Positions 54,930 to 62,836 of a stretch of DNA of 64,000 nucleotides are shown here, piece by piece. The stretch's first letter is position 1. Every line of letters starts with the position of its first letter. Both the position numbers and the translations under genes were made by a program. Under the pieces are notes generated by a model, which saw only the letters and a list, made by a program, of their open reading frames with translations, made no database searches and was not told the origin of the DNA. The stretch is taken from positions 1 to 64,000 of the forward strand of contig NZ_AUHS01000003.1 in the NCBI RefSeq assembly GCF_000423305.1. Direction: 5' to 3'. The DNA is from Legionella moravica DSM 19234. Lineage in GTDB: Bacteria; Pseudomonadota; Gammaproteobacteria; Legionellales; Legionellaceae.

Positions 54930-55550
54930 CTATAAATTATAGCCCTTTGCCAGCAAATAGGTTTCTTTTGAACGAGATCTTGAAGCTGATGGTTTACGAA
55001 TAACCACTCGCTCAAAAGATGCTCGCGCTTGTTTCACTAATTCATCAAACCCAGAACCATGAAAAATTTTAACTAACATAGAGCCCCCCGGTTTTAACAT
55101 TTTTTCTGCAAAATCAAAAGCCAGCTCTACTAAATACATGGCGCGAGGTATATCTATAGCCGAACTTCCGCTCATATTTGGGGCCATATCTGATAATAAC
55201 AAGTCCACACTACGTTCTGGAATTAAATTAATTAATTCCTGTAATACGATATCTTCCCTAAAATCTCCCTGAATAAAAGTTACGTCGGGCAATGAATCCA
55301 TAGGGAGTATATCTAAAGCAACAATATGACCTTTACCATTTAATCGTTCAGATACGTACTGCGTCCAGCCACCTGGTGCCGCACCTAAATCAACAACGGT
55401 CATTCCTGGCTTCAGCAGCAGTTCCTTTTCATCCACTTCTTTAAGTTTATAAACAGCGCGGCTTCTGTAGCCTTCTGCCTGTGCTTTTTTAACATAAACG
55501 TCATCAAAATGCTCTTGCAACCAACGTTTACTGCTTTTAGTACGACTCAT
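54930..55550 (-). CDS. rlmE: 23S rRNA U2552 2'-O-methyltransferase
   Basis: Heat-shock methyltransferase (RrmJ/FtsJ) acting on the A loop of 23S rRNA in the 50S subunit, 206 residues. SAM site [17 protein letters not shown], catalytic Asp in [11 protein letters not shown], catalytic Lys in [11 protein letters not shown], and the late Glu in KETYLLAKG. The ATG at 55550 is preferred over the in-frame TTG at 55559. Heads the rlmE-ftsH unit. Confidence 0.96.
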   Translation of the reverse strand: MSRTKSSKRWLQEHFDDVYVKKAQAEGYRSRAVYKLKEVDEKELLLKPGMTVVDLGAAPGGWTQYVSERLNGKGHIVALDILPMDSLPDVTFIQGDFREDIVLQELINLIPERSVDLLLSDMAPNMSGSSAIDIPRAMYLVELAFDFAEKMLKPGGSMLVKIFHGSGFDELVKQARASFERVVIRKPSASRSRSKETYLLAKGYNL

Positions 55551-55654
55551 AAATTTCAAATATTATACTGGATTATCCTATGATACTGAATTTTACTACC
55601 TTTTCCCAGCAAAACGTGCAATAATTTGCCATTTTATCGATCAGGAACAACATA

Positions 55655-55930
55655 GTGGATACTTCGTTCAAACAATCACTTAAAGCACAGGCCCATCATT
55701 TGAAACCTGTAATACTTCTGGGTGCCAAAGGATTAACCGAAGCAGTTATTGCTGAAACCAATATTGCCTTACTATCCCATGAATTAATTAAAGTTAAAAT
55801 TAATGGTGCAGAAAAGGAAGACCGATTGGAAATGGCGCACGAATTATGCCAACAATTGCAAGCTGAATTAGTACAGATGATTGGCAATACGGTCATTCTC
55901 TACCGTAAAAATGAAGAAAAGCGCAAATAA
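55655..55930 (+). CDS. yhbY: YhbY family RNA-binding protein (CRS1-YhbY domain)
   Basis: Single-domain CRS1/YhbY protein that associates with pre-50S ribosomes, 91 residues. Family core LKAQAHHLKPVILLGAKGLTEAVIAE and LIKVKINGAEKEDR then GNTVILYRK. Start is GTG with AGGAA upstream. Divergent from rlmE, an arrangement shared with E. coli. Confidence 0.95.
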   Translation: MDTSFKQSLKAQAHHLKPVILLGAKGLTEAVIAETNIALLSHELIKVKINGAEKEDRLEMAHELCQQLQAELVQMIGNTVILYRKNEEKRK

Positions 55931-55931
55931 A

Positions 55932-57908
55932 TCAGTTTAGTGGATTGCCAAACTCCTGAAGATATAATGCCCCTAACCGATACGACGCGTAATCGGTAAT
56001 GTGTCCTGCGTCACGATAAACTGGAATCCCCTCAAGATCTGCTGTACAGCGATTATTGGGGCATTGAACTTTTTTGGGATCAATAATAATTAACTGAGGA
56101 TATTTCATTTTCATCTCATCAAAAACCGCATTAATCCACTGATCTTTCTCTGAGCTGTAAAAATTAAATTTACATTGTTCAGGATTATAAGATTGATGAA
56201 ATTTTATGTGCTTGTAAAAACAAGCCAAGGCATTATTTTTCATGATTGCTGTCGATTTGATTAAAACAGGTTTGGCCCCAGAATTCGTTATTACATCCAA
56301 AGCTTTGTCTAAAGCAACTTTAAACCGTTGCTTCGCCAACGACTTAGAACGCGGGTCACCAATCTGATTAATGATGCTTTCAGTCAGGTAATTACTCCAG
56401 ACTTGTCCAATTATGACGTAATCATAATGATTGTTGTGAATTTTACGAAAATATTTTTGGGTCTGATCAAAACATTCCTGATAGACACTGTTTTTAAATG
56501 TCCACCAATCATAAAGAAAAATACCTGGTAATGTGAGGCACGAGGATGTGCCTTCGGCCTGAATGGCTATCCCCGCATCTTTTCCCAATGTATCCATTAA
56601 TCCCCAATAGTGGTTGGAAAAAGAATCCCCAATCATCAAAGCTGATTTGCTCTCTGCTTTTTTAGCGCCCAATTTGCACACACGATCATAATCCGTGTAT
56701 TTGTTACTAATACATAAGGGTCTTTGCGCACTGTTATAATGTTCCAATTGCTTATAAATATGTACCAACTCCTGATTAAAACGCTGCGGAAATCCCGATT
56801 GATACCTAATGACTGCTGAGTTTAAATGAGTAAACGCAATAGGCAACAACAATAAAATAATAACAGTATAGTGAAACGGAATCTGATGATAACGCCTGGC
56901 AGGTTTTTCAATATAACGCCATGATATATAACCTAGAGCAAAGGTAAGCAGGTAGGCTAAAAGCAATACCAGAGGCGTCTCGACATTACCTTGATATCTT
57001 AAAAATGAAAACACAACCCAGTGCCAAAGATACAAGGAATAGGACAATACACCTAGAAAAACCAAAGGCTTTGCTGATAGAATTTTTACTAAAAAATGCT
57101 CCGAATTATACTGGCCCAAAGCAATCAAGAAGCCAGTTGCCAGACAGACCAAAAAGGCATAACCATTAGGATATCCAAGAAGTATCTGGTCAAGTCTGGC
57201 CACATAAAAAATGGTACTCAAAGAGATTAGTCCTGCTATTGACAGAACATAACTGTTTAAATTGGCACGATACAAAGGCATTAACGCAATACAAGAACCT
57301 AATAAAAATTCAAAAATTCTACTGGAGAACAGGTAATAGGTTTGCGCTGGAATATCATGAGACTGTCGCAGTGTCATCAAAAAACAAATAATGGTCAGAA
57401 CCAAAACAACTCGAATCACATTTTTTTTGCTTACCATACGATGCAAAATGAACATCGCTATAGGTAAAATCAAATAACATTGCCATTCAATTGACAGTGA
57501 CCAGGTGTGCAAGAGTGGCAGTTGATGAGTGTCAGGAGAAAAATATCCTGTCGTCGTATGATTAAAAAATAAATTGGAGATAAATAAAGACGTTTTACGT
57601 GCGCTGCGACTGAACTGGATTAAATCCTCAGGTAAAAAAAGCAAAAAAGATAAAATCGTAGTACACACGATTAGACAAAAGAATACGGGCTGAAGACGCC
57701 ATAGTCTACGATTATAAAATTCAATAAACGAAAAACTTTGACTATTCAGGGACTCGCTGATTATGCGAGTAATGAGAAATCCGGAAATAACAAAAAATAC
57801 ATCCACCCCCACAAACCCGGAAGGGAGAAATGCCAGGCCTCCGTGGTAAATCAAGACCAGCAAAATCGCAATAGCCCTTAACCCATCAATATCCGGCCTG
57901 TATTTCAT
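55932..57908 (-). CDS. Membrane O-acyltransferase (acyltransferase 3 + SGNH domain)
   Basis: A 658-residue OafA/YrhL-type protein. Residues 1-360 hold about ten membrane helices and begin with RPDIDGLRAIAILLVLIYHGG, the acyltransferase 3 signature, then GFVGVDVFFVISGFLIT and LLHTWSLSIEWQCYLILP. The periplasmic C-terminal SGNH domain (about 430-650) has the nucleophile Ser in IGDSFSNHYW and a late Asp-x2-His (DAGHITDY) pair. Such proteins add acetyl or other acyl groups to LPS O-antigen or peptidoglycan. Transcribed alone, ending two bases from yhbY's end. Confidence 0.93.
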   Translation of the reverse strand: MKYRPDIDGLRAIAILLVLIYHGGLAFLPSGFVGVDVFFVISGFLITRIISESLNSQSFSFIEFYNRRLWRLQPVFFCLIVCTTILSFLLFLPEDLIQFSRSARKTSLFISNLFFNHTTTGYFSPDTHQLPLLHTWSLSIEWQCYLILPIAMFILHRMVSKKNVIRVVLVLTIICFLMTLRQSHDIPAQTYYLFSSRIFEFLLGSCIALMPLYRANLNSYVLSIAGLISLSTIFYVARLDQILLGYPNGYAFLVCLATGFLIALGQYNSEHFLVKILSAKPLVFLGVLSYSLYLWHWVVFSFLRYQGNVETPLVLLLAYLLTFALGYISWRYIEKPARRYHQIPFHYTVIILLLLPIAFTHLNSAVIRYQSGFPQRFNQELVHIYKQLEHYNSAQRPLCISNKYTDYDRVCKLGAKKAESKSALMIGDSFSNHYWGLMDTLGKDAGIAIQAEGTSSCLTLPGIFLYDWWTFKNSVYQECFDQTQKYFRKIHNNHYDYVIIGQVWSNYLTESIINQIGDPRSKSLAKQRFKVALDKALDVITNSGAKPVLIKSTAIMKNNALACFYKHIKFHQSYNPEQCKFNFYSSEKDQWINAVFDEMKMKYPQLIIIDPKKVQCPNNRCTADLEGIPVYRDAGHITDYASYRLGALYLQEFGNPLN

Positions 57909-58145
57909 GAAAATAACTCTTGGGAATAAAAACCGGATGATTTTATCATCTTCAACCCAATCGATAAAATTAAATTTCTCTTATTCAGTGATTTGCGATA
58001 ACTCTTTTTAAGAACTCTGAATCGATGTTCACAACTATTTACCCTATTCAATGAGTGCGTATTGCCCCGCTCATCAAATGATTTCCATCGTCGCGCGAAT
58101 TATATGATGAGTAAATTACCCCGATTAATTTTTTCTTAATTTATT

Positions 58146-58664
58146 ATGAGTATAATCCGTTTTCCTTTACTAACGATGAACGTACTAATGACCATTAAAA
58201 ATAGCCTGGATCAACATCAACAACTTCTTCAAATCTGCAGCAATTATAAAACGCACCTGGTTTCACAGCCTAATCTGGCAGATCCGGTCATCAAAAGAAA
58301 ATTAGAAATTATTGACTCATTACTTGAGTCTTTGGGAGATAATTTATATAGCATGAAAAATCAGGAACGCAGTCAATTCGTCGAACAATTTAAAAGTAAA
58401 TTTATTGCTGTTAAAGGTGAACTGTCACAACATAGGGATCCGTGTTCAATCCAATTTTTAAAAAATATCGGATATGCACTATCTATTCTGTTATGCGGTA
58501 GTGGATTATTGATTTCTTTAATGACAAAAAATAGCCTGGCCTTTTGGAAATCACATGGCCAAATTACATCAGACCAAGTGTCTCAAACACTGTCTATCAA
58601 AATAGATGATAGCGAATTGGATCCCAATCAAGAATATACAGTTCAACCAGGATGGAATTCGTAA
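58146..58664 (+). CDS. Small helical protein with one C-terminal membrane segment
   Basis: A 172-residue protein of unknown function. Helical N-terminal two thirds, then a hydrophobic segment (IGYALSILLCGSGLLISLM, about 107-126) and a polar, acidic tail of about 45 residues. This build recurs among Legionella lineage-specific proteins, including some effectors. The start could also be the Met at about residue 11 or 15. Stands alone downstream of the divergent acyltransferase gene. No domain recognised. Confidence 0.6.
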   Translation: MSIIRFPLLTMNVLMTIKNSLDQHQQLLQICSNYKTHLVSQPNLADPVIKRKLEIIDSLLESLGDNLYSMKNQERSQFVEQFKSKFIAVKGELSQHRDPCSIQFLKNIGYALSILLCGSGLLISLMTKNSLAFWKSHGQITSDQVSQTLSIKIDDSELDPNQEYTVQPGWNS

Positions 58665-58997
58665 AAAGTCCTGGCACATTCTCCCTTGCCCTGATTTTCT
58701 ATCACGATAGAAATACAGGCAGGGAATCTGTCGAAAAGATCAGTTTGAATTGAATCAAAATGATCATTTATATATTCAATGAGAAAGTAAACCGCCAATA
58801 TCCCAATAGTACTTAAGTCTTCAAGAACAACAGAGAATGCACGATACATCCCTCAATCACGTGACAGAGGCAGCCGTATTGTATAAACTAGCTCATACCA
58901 CTGCCAGGTGTGATCCATACTTGCGGATGTACATTTGGCGCAATACCTACTCTCAACATGCTAATCAATGAGAGTAAATAAAATTATCGTATGACAC
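58665..58997. other. 333-base gene-poor interval before the CDP-alcohol transferase
   Basis: Holds a weak minus-strand frame (58643-58849, 68 codons) that I do not credit, and an inverted repeat near 58948. I see no RNA gene. The promoter of the CDP-alcohol gene should lie at the right end. Confidence 0.5.
58948..58976. repeat. Inverted repeat upstream of the CDP-alcohol transferase
   Basis: TACTCTCA (58948-58955) and TGAGAGTA (58969-58976) are perfect 8-base arms around 13 bases, 21 bases before the start codon at 58998. It could be an operator or a leader hairpin masking the ribosome binding site. Confidence 0.5.
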
Positions 58998-59558
58998 ATG
59001 ATACTAAAACATATACCCAATGCGTTAACATTGTTTCGGTTAGGGCTAATTGTTCCATTTTTGATGTATTTATATCATCATGAGTACGTTAATGCTTTTT
59101 ATACCTTTATCCTGGCCGGAATTACTGATGGACTTGATGGTTGGTTAGCCCGTCATTTTAATTGGCAAAGTTTTTTTGGTTCTTTTGTTGATCCTCTGGC
59201 TGATAAACTGTTAGTAGCCTCAAGCTTTATTTCATTAGCTCTCATTGGCTCGCTACCCTGGTGGCTAGTTATTCTGGTATTCCTTAGAGATTTTACCATC
59301 TCAATGGGAGTACTGGCCTGGTTTTGGTTTATTCAACGTAAACTTGATTTTGAACCCACTTTATTAAGTAAATTCAATACCACATTTCAACTCATTCTGG
59401 TTACCCTATGCTTGTTTGAACTGGCATACTTTAAATTTTCTGTCTACTTAGTAGACTCTCTCATTTACTTAACGGCATTCACTACAGCAACCACGTATCT
59501 TGATTATATCTGGACCTGGGGTAAGAAGGCCTGGCCCAAAAAAGAACAAACGCAATGA
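58998..59558 (+). CDS. CDP-alcohol phosphatidyltransferase
   Basis: Membrane enzyme of phospholipid synthesis, 186 residues, about six helices. The signature DG-x2-AR-x8-G-x3-D-x3-D is intact in the block from ITDGLDGWLAR to FVDPLADKLL. Size and start (IPNALTLFRLGLIVPF) fit the phosphatidylglycerophosphate synthase type, but the alcohol cannot be named; a second copy elsewhere in the genome may carry the PgsA role. Overlaps hda by four bases (ATGA). Confidence 0.9.
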   Translation: MILKHIPNALTLFRLGLIVPFLMYLYHHEYVNAFYTFILAGITDGLDGWLARHFNWQSFFGSFVDPLADKLLVASSFISLALIGSLPWWLVILVFLRDFTISMGVLAWFWFIQRKLDFEPTLLSKFNTTFQLILVTLCLFELAYFKFSVYLVDSLIYLTAFTTATTYLDYIWTWGKKAWPKKEQTQ

Positions 59559-60247
59559 ACAAGCAATTGGCTTTAGCAATAAAACTCAACGATGAAGCTA
59601 CTCTCGCTGATTTTAATTGGGAGAATAACGGTCTATTACAACAACAGCTAGCAAAGATGCTGACCTTGCAGGAAGACAGGTTACTTTATCTCTGGGGTCC
59701 CAAAGGCAGTGGAAAATCACATCTGCTGCAAGCCTGTTGCCAATCCGTCAATTTAAAACAATCGGCAATTTATCTTCCCTTGACGCTTCTTAAGGACTGG
59801 GGACCGCAAACGATAGAGGGGCTGGAAGAGCAAGATTTAATTTGTATCGATGATATAGATGCCATTGCGAATAACCCTGCCTGGGAAGAGGCCTTATTTC
59901 ATCTTTATAATAGAATAAAAGATATGGAAAAAGGATTACTAATCATTTCCGGAAATCTGCCCCCAGCTAAAAGCACTATAAACCTGGCAGATCTTCGCTC
60001 ACGCCTTGCCTGGGGATTAGTTATTCAACTCAATGAGTTAAGCGATGAAGAAAAAATCAAAACGCTTAAATTACATGCGTTTAAACGAGGAATTGATTTG
60101 CCCGAGAGCGTAGGGCAATTCTTGTTGAACCGTTGTTCACGTAATATGCATGATTTACATCAGCTGCTTAATCGTCTGGACGATGCATCCCTGGCAGCCC
60201 ATCGTAAAATCACCATCCCCTTTGTTAAAGATATTTTAAAAATTTGA
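59555..60247 (+). CDS. hda: DnaA regulatory inactivator Hda
   Basis: DnaA-like AAA+ protein that with the sliding clamp promotes ATP hydrolysis by DnaA after initiation, 230 residues. The N-terminus MNKQLALAIKL may hold the clamp-binding motif in a weak form (QLALAI). Walker A GPKGSGKSHLLQA, Walker B ICIDDIDAI, sensor and ADLRSRLAWG Arg-finger regions, then a short helical C-terminus without the DnaA DNA-binding domain. Confidence 0.92.
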   Translation: MNKQLALAIKLNDEATLADFNWENNGLLQQQLAKMLTLQEDRLLYLWGPKGSGKSHLLQACCQSVNLKQSAIYLPLTLLKDWGPQTIEGLEEQDLICIDDIDAIANNPAWEEALFHLYNRIKDMEKGLLIISGNLPPAKSTINLADLRSRLAWGLVIQLNELSDEEKIKTLKLHAFKRGIDLPESVGQFLLNRCSRNMHDLHQLLNRLDDASLAAHRKITIPFVKDILKI

Positions 60248-60377
60248 AAGACAATTCAAAACGTTTGACAATGCTCAAATTCGGTCTATAAATATTAGAG
60301 TTGGTTAGTTTTTATCCGCTCTTCGCCCAATACATTTTATGGATAAATTGAGACGAACGAATAAGCGGAGATGTTCA

Positions 60378-61178
60378 ATGGAGAGAACTATGAAAACTCA
60401 AGATGTTATAGCAATTGATTCGTTTGTCATTGCAACTCAGACTTCTTTTTCAGGGCAATTAAGCAAAGATTTATATCGTTTTCTTTCAAAATCCTATCAC
60501 CTGGCAGATCATGATGAATTTGAACGTTTGATCCTGCAACCGGAAACAGAGGGTGAATTAACAGTACTGTATGGAATGAATAAGGAAATAGCCGGATTTT
60601 CACGTATCTACAGGCACCAGGTTGATCTGAATAAAAAACAGGTGATTGTGTACTCTGCTTATATTTATCTGAATCCGCTTTATAAAGTGCGTCCAACAAT
60701 AGAAAGCTCAGGGTTGACGCAAGCAATAAAAGAAAAACTGACAAACCCTCATGAAGAGATTATCTATCTCGCATTTGCAAACAACCCACTGACTTATGAT
60801 TATATTTATCAGCTTAGTGATTCCATTTATCCTAAACCTTCTCAAAGAGTTCCTGAGCAAATACTGACGCTCATTAATGCTTTTAAAAGGCAATATGGAT
60901 GGATTACAACCAATTCCCATCCTCTTGTGATTAATTCACCGTTGGTGCCGCTAAGAAGTCAAAGCAATTTTACAATTGATGAGGGAGATGAATTGCATGA
61001 ATTTTACTTATCAACAAACCCGGATTATTTACAAGGTAATTCATTGTTAGTCTACATGCCGCTTCATTTAGCAAACATCAATTATGGACTGGATCATCTA
61101 GACTCTAATTGTGAGTACAGCCAGCAGCCTTTTCATAGCCCATCTCACTTTGGCTACTCTCCTGCCTTGAAGAATTAA
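60378..61178 (+). CDS. Uncharacterised Legionella protein, GNAT-like centre
   Basis: A 266-residue soluble protein. I do not recognise the family with confidence. The middle (about 50-155) has a strand-helix order like a GNAT acetyltransferase: YGMNKEIAGFSRIYR, KKQVIVYSAYIYLNPLYK, EEIIYLAFANNPLTYDYIYQL. The pyrophosphate loop (Q/RxxGxG/A) is not obvious, so activity is doubtful. The ATG at 60378 has GGAG eight bases upstream and is chosen over that at 60339; the ATG at 60390 is also possible. The 3' end overlaps the convergent membrane-protein gene by 74 bases. L. pneumophila has effectors in this stretch of the chromosome, so secretion is plausible but unproven. Confidence 0.7.
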   Translation: MERTMKTQDVIAIDSFVIATQTSFSGQLSKDLYRFLSKSYHLADHDEFERLILQPETEGELTVLYGMNKEIAGFSRIYRHQVDLNKKQVIVYSAYIYLNPLYKVRPTIESSGLTQAIKEKLTNPHEEIIYLAFANNPLTYDYIYQLSDSIYPKPSQRVPEQILTLINAFKRQYGWITTNSHPLVINSPLVPLRSQSNFTIDEGDELHEFYLSTNPDYLQGNSLLVYMPLHLANINYGLDHLDSNCEYSQQPFHSPSHFGYSPALKN

Positions 61179-62367
61179 GATGAAATGAGTAGATATTGTT
61201 ACTGGTATTAATAACTGGATTCTTATCCTTATTGGCACTTGAGGATTCTTCTGGACTATGAGTTTCCTTAAGTGTTGCACTACTACTGACTTGTTGCCAT
61301 TCAGAGATCTTGTTGATTAATGCCTTGGTATTTGAAACACGCTCCAATAAAATGTCCAATTTGCTTTCTTGATTTGCCAAATTTTCAGAATCACAGAGTT
61401 TATCTATTTTTTCTTCGTCAAGCCCAAACCAGGTACTAATCAGTTGTTTTACACCAATCCGCTCTACATTCCAGTAAAGACCGAATGCCGCAAAACCTAT
61501 GCCTAATCCAAACAAAACTATTGGAAAAAAAACAGGCGACACTGCGGTCATAAACAAACTCAAAACAAATACAGCAACAGACTGGCCTGCAAAATATCCA
61601 CTACCAAAAAATAACAACCCAGCCACCCAGGAAACAACGGTCTCGGCTAATTTCATGTTCTCGCTATTCAGTGCCATTTCAAATTGCTTACTCGCTTGTG
61701 CTACGGCTTTAAGGCGAAATTGCAGCATTACAATTGTATGCTCATAGAGTTCCAATTTTTGCCCTGTCAATTGAGTCAGGTCATAAGATTCCAGTGTTCT
61801 TCTAATTGCTTTAATTTCATCCAGCTGAGTTAGATAAATGTCTAGTAATTTAGGAGTATCTCTTAATTTCACTCCTAAATTCTGAGACACCTGGACGAGA
61901 TCAAATCCATAAAAAACCACAATGGACAAGGCTGAAAATACAACACCAACTGCGAATATGGCTAAAGGGGGAAATGGCAAAACCGATAATAAAGAGGCAA
62001 TGCTGTCAAAGCCTTCGCAAGCAGCTAATAACGTCCCGGCAATTGCCAAAAGAATAAATTTATTTTGATTACTTGATGAGGCTGGTGGCTCTGCTTTTCT
62101 AACATAGGCATTAGTGCCTGGCATGGCGGTCAAAAGATCTTTTAATAATTCAGCACGCAACGAAGCAATAATGAACTCAATTTTTTCTTTATAGGTTTTG
62201 GAAGAAGTCTCTGGAATTTTGAGTTCATCAGCCAGCCAATCAATCAATCGTACTGAGTCTACTGGGGAAACCAAAAATTCAGGAATTACAGCTTCAGGTC
62301 CATAAGCAGTGATCAATTCGTTCATTAATTTCTGAGAAGTTTCACTTAATTCAACCTGCACTCCCAT
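61105..62367 (-). CDS. Membrane protein with paired hydrophobic hairpins, effector-like
   Basis: A 420-residue protein of no recognised family. N-terminal helical part (1-95), two hydrophobic stretches (LLAIAGTLLAACEGF and LAIFAVGVVFSALSIVVFYG, about 105-155), a helical loop of about 95 residues, two or three more (WVAGLLFFGSGYF, VFVLSLFMTAVSPVFFPIVLFGLGIGFAAFG, about 245-305), then a soluble C-terminal tail ending in a Ser/Glu-rich stretch (ETHSPEESSS). Acidic C-terminal ends of this type occur in Dot/Icm substrates; this is inference. Convergent with the gene to its left, overlapping 74 bases. Confidence 0.75.
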   Translation of the reverse strand: MGVQVELSETSQKLMNELITAYGPEAVIPEFLVSPVDSVRLIDWLADELKIPETSSKTYKEKIEFIIASLRAELLKDLLTAMPGTNAYVRKAEPPASSSNQNKFILLAIAGTLLAACEGFDSIASLLSVLPFPPLAIFAVGVVFSALSIVVFYGFDLVQVSQNLGVKLRDTPKLLDIYLTQLDEIKAIRRTLESYDLTQLTGQKLELYEHTIVMLQFRLKAVAQASKQFEMALNSENMKLAETVVSWVAGLLFFGSGYFAGQSVAVFVLSLFMTAVSPVFFPIVLFGLGIGFAAFGLYWNVERIGVKQLISTWFGLDEEKIDKLCDSENLANQESKLDILLERVSNTKALINKISEWQQVSSSATLKETHSPEESSSANKDKNPVINTSNNIYSFHLNSSRQESSQSEMGYEKAAGCTHN

Positions 62368-62836
62368 GCCCGCTCCTTACTCTTTTGAATTTGAAATTTT
62401 AATATGAGGCAGTATTTATTTTTAAATTGTTCCGGTAATACCTCGCCAGTGACGACATTTTAACCAATTATAATTAAATAAACATTAAGTGATCAGTATA
62501 ATAACAACTTATGGGCGTAATTTGAATTTGATATGCTGAAATAAAGGATCCTGGAACAGAATTGCAGTTAGGAGTTAGTTTTCTGAATCATTAAAAGCGC
62601 AGTACATAGGCATAAAGCACTATTATACGCCGATTTCAAAAATATGGTATCTTGGAGAAAAGTCAGATTTGCGTGCAGGTTGAGCGAAAACCATTCTGAA
62701 AAAGCGCAGCATAGATGACTATGTGAGCATTTTTCAGAATGGTTTTCGCTCAAGATGCACCAAATATGGCTTTTCAATGAGTTGTGCACAAGAGCCAGGG
62801 ACAAGGCCGCGGCAAATCAAAGAGATATCACTGCCC
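62368..62836. other. Intergenic region holding a palindromic element
   Basis: 469 bases without a credible gene. The right part is taken up by the long inverted repeat listed separately. The left part (62368-62650) is AT-rich and should contain the promoter of the minus-strand membrane-protein gene. A minus-strand frame of 78 codons (62568-62804) crosses the palindrome and is not credited. Confidence 0.7.
62657..62775. repeat. Long imperfect palindrome, MITE- or REP-like
   Basis: The centre is a perfect 23-base inverted repeat (62681-62703 with 62730-62752; arm TGAGCGAAAACCATTCTG...) enclosing 26 bases that pair again as CATAG-ATGA-CTATG. Outside it, pairing goes on: GTGCA with TGCAC, ATTTG with CAAAT, and GAAAAG with CTTTTC, so the whole element is about 119 bases with arms of some 45. 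It codes for nothing. This is how a small mobile repeat or a bidirectional structural element looks. I have a faint memory of similar copies in Legionella genomes. Confidence 0.75.

Noticed and set aside
58643-58849. 68-codon minus-strand frame
   Set aside because: Overlaps the preceding gene's end, and the purine run touches its ATG too closely to be a ribosome site; no recognisable features. Kept as unlikely.
62568-62804. 78-codon minus-strand frame
   Set aside because: Most of it is the palindromic element; the open frame follows from the repeat, not from coding.
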